Below, piece by piece: positions 61,701 to 64,000 of a DNA stretch of 64,000 nucleotides. The position numbers and the translations under genes were made by a program. Source of the stretch: Branchiostoma floridae. Taxonomy: Eukaryota; Chordata; Leptocardii; Amphioxiformes; Branchiostomatidae. The notes under the pieces were generated by a model that saw only the letters and a list, made by a program, of their open reading frames with translations, searched no databases and was not told the origin of the DNA. The stretch covers positions 21,216,187-21,280,186 of the forward strand of contig NC_049987.1 in assembly GCF_000003815.2 (NCBI RefSeq). The letters run 5' to 3'. Position 1 is the first letter of the stretch; each line of letters begins with the position of its first letter.

Positions 61701-63523
61701 CATTTTAGTTTTAGCGAAGGTAACTACATGTATTCTGACTTTTAGGAAATGTTTGATAAAATTGCAATTACCTTACTCAAGGAGGTTATATAGACATATA
61801 ACCTCCTTGCCTTATTGCTGGCAATATATGGTAAATTACCGCCTGTAACTCTTAGAATTTGATGTATTAAGTTAAGAATTATCATCATCGTGGTTTGCAT
61901 TCCGTTTAGTCATACAATTGTCGTTTTGTAGACACAATTTCACAACCACACCGCGATCTAATGCAGGTTGTTATGTTTTAGTTTATCACACTTGTGGCTT
62001 CTACCATTGAATATCAACACAATAGAATGTCGACACTATATTTGCAACTGTAAGATATTGTCTATTCAAACACACGATCAAACAACCAACTAATCTATGG
62101 AGAAAAGAGTTCGCAAAAGACAAACTGTCTACTGCCGAAGTTCAACAAAGGAATTTCAGAACAATAGTATATCGAAGTTCACTTTGTCCTTGTAAAGCGT
62201 TGTCTTGTCTCGCACGTAAGGCGCTGAAATAGTGACTTTCGTCGACAAAAAACGTCGACACGATGCTATTGTTCTGTCACAGATTGCTATTCTTATTGAT
62301 CTCCAAGCAGACGTTGGGAGACACCATATTTTACCAGCTGTTTGTTAGGGGAACAGTTTGCAAAAGAAACGGGCAGTTAGGAAAACGTAACGACCCCTAA
62401 CATCTGCTTGGCGACCAATGCTTGCTAAACATGACTCGACACAGCAAACATGAAATCGTTACGATCCCCACCCTACATCTGCTTGGAGATTAGGCACATC
62501 CAGCGTGAAAACGCTACCGTTCCTCCCTGTATCTGCTCGGAGATTACTCAGCCCTTGCGCGCCCGTGTGAGGGGTCGTGCGGCCCGTGTGTCAATTATTG
62601 ACAGAACCTTCCACAAGTCGGGAATAATCGTGGAGATCTGCCGACCGCCCACTCCATACGGTACTTACAGCGGTACTTAACACAGAAATGTTCCACACGA
62701 CAATGTAATAACGCAGCTTACAACCCCGCATCGGCCTCGTGCCTTTAGCTACACCTAAAACCTCCTTGGCAGCACGTCTTCTGAGGGAAGGGGCGTTTTC
62801 TTAAGAAGGTAGCATGCCTTTCGAAAAGGTGTACCCAAATTGAAGAAGTCCTTGCCATCCAGCTAACATATGTCGTTAAAGAGGACGAAACAAACGTTCT
62901 CTGCTGAATAATACCCAACTAACTTATAAATATGCAAAGTACTCAAGCTTAGAAACTGGAGTTCTTCTGTCTGAAAATCTGTTTTAACTACACCAAAAAA
63001 TGTTTTCTGGTGGATACAACCACGACTTAACCGCCGTTCTAGTTTTATATTCGATATTAGACCAACCGTGTGCCTATAATTACCCTTCGAAGACTTTGTG
63101 GTATAGGATTTAAATCGCTTTTGTATTTTATTCTCCTCCGTGCTTTTCAAGCAACAGAAGTTGAAAAAAGCTATTATAAACTCAGAGCAAGCCTAAACAG
63201 AACAACACAACAAGACCCTACGTCCTCCCAGGTGCGGAAACACCTATGAAACACAGTCCAGCGTACATGTACGGAGTGTCCGTCGGCTCAGAGAACATCA
63301 GACACCAACATTACCGAACATCTGTCCCCCATGGGACGGGTAAATCCGCCCCAGCCCACTGGCACACATCTGTCCCGTCCGCGGCACGAGTAAATCACAG
63401 CACGAGCTACAGGTGGGCTGTACAATGCCAAACTCTCCTCCCCAACACACGCGCGTGATTCTTTAAGAAAAGTTTAAGACTTGTACTCACCCCGGCCTTC
63501 CGCTTCCGTCTGTGTCGGTCCAT
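36904..63523 (-). CDS. bHLH-Orange transcriptional repressor, HELT/HEY-like, four exons
   Basis: Exons in transcript order: 63523-63491, 51969-51865, 48137-48044, 37757-36904 (stop). Phases are 0, 0 and 1, and all join in frame to a 361-residue protein. Exon 1 gives MDRHRRKRKAG, exons 2-3 give the bHLH, and exon 4 gives the Orange domain (VIFTATDAVLAGFSECAYEA and the following helix) and a long Pro/Ser/Gln-rich tail. The basic region HKVIEKRRRDRIN matches HELT closely. It has neither the HES proline nor the HEY glycine. No WRPW or YRPW motif is at the C-terminus, which ends in a proline/glutamine run. Known family role: DNA-bound repressors of neural and other fates. Orthology to HELT is likely but untested. 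Confidence 0.87.
37930..38150 (+). mobile_element. Possible tRNA-derived SINE
   Basis: GTGGCGCAACTGCGGG near 37935 resembles a tRNA box A region. A segment reading GTTAAAGAACCCACCAC near 38096 resembles the 3' part of widespread invertebrate SINEs. No poly-A tail or target duplication was delimited. Confidence 0.4.
42690..42980. repeat. Tandem duplication, period about 146
   Basis: AGAGGATTTCCGCA begins at 42703 and 42849. The copies share ATTGCAGTACTGGAAACCGA and GTAGATAACA-type segments, with small indels. Confidence 0.88.
45376..45411. repeat. Hairpin with 11-bp perfect arms
   Basis: GCAAGGACGTT and AACGTCCTTGC around a 14-base AT-only loop. The same GGGCAAGGACGT core occurs in the element at 34579, so it may be a fragment of that family. 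Confidence 0.8.
47768..47943. mobile_element. MITE family C copy 2
   Basis: 176 bases with left TGTCACATTTCCAGACCGG and right TTTTGGAAATGTGACGTC. The middle shares ATAATGCCCATGACTA-like and TAGTTTGATGTCTTTTATA-like segments with the first copy in reverse order. Located in intron 3 of the bHLH-Orange gene. Confidence 0.82.
48044..48137 (-). CDS. bHLH exon 3: end of the loop, helix 2 and linker
   Basis: Encodes GVKNDKVDLLHMTIEHLKTL followed by TGRTSPVDREN. The K-x2-L/LHMTIEHLK pattern is helix 2 of the E(spl)/HEY class. The exon ends in phase 1, which fits exon 4 (codon GAT, D). Confidence 0.88.
48268..48320 (-). repeat. Partial duplicate of the 5' end of bHLH exon 3
   Basis: About 50 bases matching 48111-48165 with few changes, lying 157 bases upstream in transcript direction. 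It includes the acceptor (TTGTGTTGACAG) and codons for GVKNDKV, after which similarity stops. There is no matching donor, so it is a pseudo-exon fragment. Confidence 0.8.
48421..48575 (-). mobile_element. SINE-like repeat, copy 2 (head truncated)
   Basis: The reverse complement shares GGACTAGCCCCCTGCTGTAG, a GTGTGGCC(A)AAGGGC-like stretch and GATGGGC with 32260-32490. Located in intron 2 of the bHLH-Orange gene. Confidence 0.6.
51638..51731. mobile_element. MITE family B relative, left arm truncated
   Basis: Contains GTCGGGCTTTCTAT and the right end AACAGCCAGAGCCCAACCTC followed by CTTCCTGGAGAGTA, which match the right arms of the copies at 56396 and 60886. In intron 2 of the bHLH-Orange gene. 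Confidence 0.65.
51865..51969 (-). CDS. bHLH exon 2: basic region, helix 1 and start of the loop
   Basis: 35 codons with HKVIEKRRRDRIN, FEELRGLVP and ending RNSQ. The acceptor is CTTACCCCAG and the donor is CACAG|GTGGGC. Helix 2 continues in the next exon, the split position usual for HEY/HELT-type genes. Confidence 0.9.
53690..53950 (-). promoter_or_regulatory. CpG-containing patch with a TATA-like box, possible internal promoter
   Basis: On the minus strand the sequence reads CTATAAATGGCGGCGG (53760-53745). Two direct copies of a TGGTTCTATTT motif with GTTCGA lie 68 bases apart (53701 and 53769). Flanks have CCCCGCCCC and GCGCGCGC. No transcript evidence exists, and a transposon remnant is equally possible. 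Confidence 0.2.
55372..55470. mobile_element. MITE family B copy (short)
   Basis: 99 bases with ends TACTCTCCAAGGCAAGCAG and CTGCTTGGAGAGTA; the inner arms GGTTGGTGGGGA and TCCCCACCAAC also pair. Confidence 0.85.
55787..55937. mobile_element. MITE family B copy
   Basis: Starts TACTCTCCAAGCAGAGGT and has inner arms GTCGGGCTTTATATTTTGT and AGATAGAAAGCCCGGC. The right terminus is lost. Confidence 0.8.
56079..56178. other. Assembly gap (100 N)
   Basis: Run of 100 N in intron 1 of the bHLH-Orange gene, between two MITE copies. Confidence 0.98.
56396..56568. mobile_element. MITE family B copy, palindromic
   Basis: Left arm TACTCTGCAAGCAGAGTTTAG... with ATCGGGCTTTCT, right arm AGAAAGCCCGAT ... 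CCTAACCTCTGCTTGG. The arms pair over about 75 bases with mismatches. Confidence 0.87.
58757..58948 (+). mobile_element. MITE family A copy 5
   Basis: 192 bases starting TACTGTAAATGCAT and ending TGCATTTACAGTA, in intron 1 of the bHLH-Orange gene. Internal GTTCGCGAGG and ACCGCGAAA pairs are retained. Confidence 0.88.
59404..59694. mobile_element. MITE family B copy with duplicated right arm
   Basis: Left end AATCCCCAAGCAGATCCTAC, right end TAGGATCTGCTTGGAGATTA at 59575. A further right arm (GATACTATCTTATGCTAC to CTGCTTGGATATTA) follows up to 59694. The interior resembles 18159-18286. Confidence 0.82.
59777..60185. repeat. Tandem duplication, period 205
   Basis: TCCGACACGTA begins at 59777 and 59982. 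The copies share GGTCAAC...GGGAGAAGG, CTGATTGGAGAT and TATCGCTTAGACAAAC segments with about 10-15 percent divergence by eye. Confidence 0.87.
60886..61182. mobile_element. MITE family B copy, composite, with flanking direct repeat
   Basis: Ends CTCCAAGCAAAGGTTAGGC and GCCTAACCTCTGCTTGGAG. A second left arm (CCCCAAGCAGAGGCTTGGC) starts at about 61009, indicating a nested or duplicated element. TAGTGACTA flanks both sides (60877-60885 and 61183-61191). A (CAATGA)n run sits near 60935. Confidence 0.88.
61778..61809. repeat. Perfect hairpin, 14-bp arms, 4-base loop
   Basis: CAAGGAGGTTATAT and ATATAACCTCCTTG around AGAC. It is short for a microRNA precursor and could be a cruciform-forming element or a MITE end. 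Confidence 0.85.
62299..62412. mobile_element. MITE family B copy (short) plus isolated right arms to 62550
   Basis: Left GATCTCCAAGCAGACGTT, right AACATCTGCTTGGCGA. Two further right-arm fragments (ATCTGCTTGGAGATTAG near 62478 and ATCTGCTCGGAGATTAC near 62532) follow. Confidence 0.8.
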
Positions 63524-64000
63524 GTCTGGCGGTTCTCCCGTCGTTCTGCTGCCGTCTAGCTGCCGTGCGGGGCCCGGTGGGCTGTGGACGGACAAAGGGA
63601 GCGGTCAGTACGGAACAGACGCGCACATTCTCATGCAGATCGGCCCGCTGTATGTAAACTACTCCCTGTGTAAGCCCTACATACGGCCGGCGGGACAACA
63701 ATACAATCTCGGCGATCGCTTCTCCTGTGGTTGAAGTAGGGATTCTAGAGAGGAAATAGTCTACACGTTGCCGTACCTGTCGGGGCAGGAGTCGCCGCTG
63801 GTGGACTGCGGGGAGTTCATGGCGGAGGCCCCGAGGAAAATTCCCGGGCGCGCGGGGGTGATTATCGGGGGCGAGCTTACGCGGGCGGGCGCTGCGGACG
63901 TGACTGCGGGTGTGTGGCGAGTGGCCGGCCGCCTGCCTATGATGAGCGCCCGAGGCCAGACCCACACACGCCACGCTCCAACACACGCCTATTGTCCGCA
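63524..64000 (-). promoter_or_regulatory. GC-rich 5' region of the bHLH-Orange gene
   Basis: The 477 bases upstream of the start codon are rich in GC and CpG (for example CCGGGCGCGCGGGG near 63843), which fits a CpG-type promoter and 5' UTR. No TATA box is evident and the transcription start cannot be placed. Confidence 0.45.

Larger units (their letters stand above)
51970..63490. other. Intron 1 of the bHLH-Orange gene
   Basis: 11.5 kb with no supported exon. It is dense in MITE family B copies, plus one family A copy, a 205-bp tandem duplication, hairpins, an assembly gap and several CpG-containing patches. Open frames in this stretch are short and without recognisable domains. Confidence 0.75.

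Noticed and set aside
61778-61809. microRNA precursor
   Set aside because: Arms of 14 bases are too short for a canonical precursor and there is no extended lower stem.
63474-63986. 170-codon minus-strand ORF over exon 1 of the bHLH-Orange gene
   Set aside because: GC-driven frame; the frame giving MDRHRRKRKAG and phase 0 into the bHLH exon is the supported one.

Overview
The window is eukaryotic and intron-rich, with long repeat-filled introns, spliceosomal GT-AG boundaries, many small inverted-repeat transposons and several chordate-type genes. A RAG1-like recombinase gene with the full RAG1 domain order, a CEP97 orthologue, a HELT/HEY-type bHLH-Orange gene and an intronless MECA-type GPCR together point to an invertebrate deuterostome. 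A cephalochordate (Branchiostoma) is the best guess; this is inference from gene content. Two 100-base assembly gaps are present (9114-9213 and 56079-56178).

Region 1 (about 1-26350, + strand) is the 3' part of CEP97, a centriole-capping leucine-rich-repeat/IQ protein. Seventeen exons with fully compatible phases can be read from 352 to the stop at 26055. The N-terminal repeats lie upstream of the window. The predicted protein is much longer than vertebrate CEP97: after the coiled-coil region it continues into a fibronectin type III domain and a long Ser/Glu/Gln-rich tail ending in an SxIP-type motif.

Two other genes sit inside CEP97 introns. In intron 3 of the visible part, on the opposite strand, is a compact ten-exon gene (7476 down to 2946) that joins into an uninterrupted 1,087-residue RAG1-like protein. 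It has the RAG1 N-terminal zinc domain, RING finger, adjacent C2HC finger, both catalytic Asp residues, a C-terminal catalytic Glu candidate, and the C2/H2 zinc ligands at RAG1-like spacing. No RAG2-like partner is visible. In intron 7, on the same strand, is an intronless rhodopsin-family GPCR (12006-13355).

Region 2 (26350-36900) is convergent intergenic DNA between CEP97 and the next gene. It holds MITEs, a tRNA-like SINE, a probable hAT-type element and a piggyBac-type TTAA element.

Region 3 (36904-63523, - strand) is a four-exon bHLH-Orange transcriptional repressor gene, closest by motif to HELT/HEY. Its introns span about 26 kb, and the first intron is crowded with a family of palindromic MITEs whose ends read CTCCAAGCAGAGG. 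The GC-rich sequence from 63524 to the window end is its likely 5' region.
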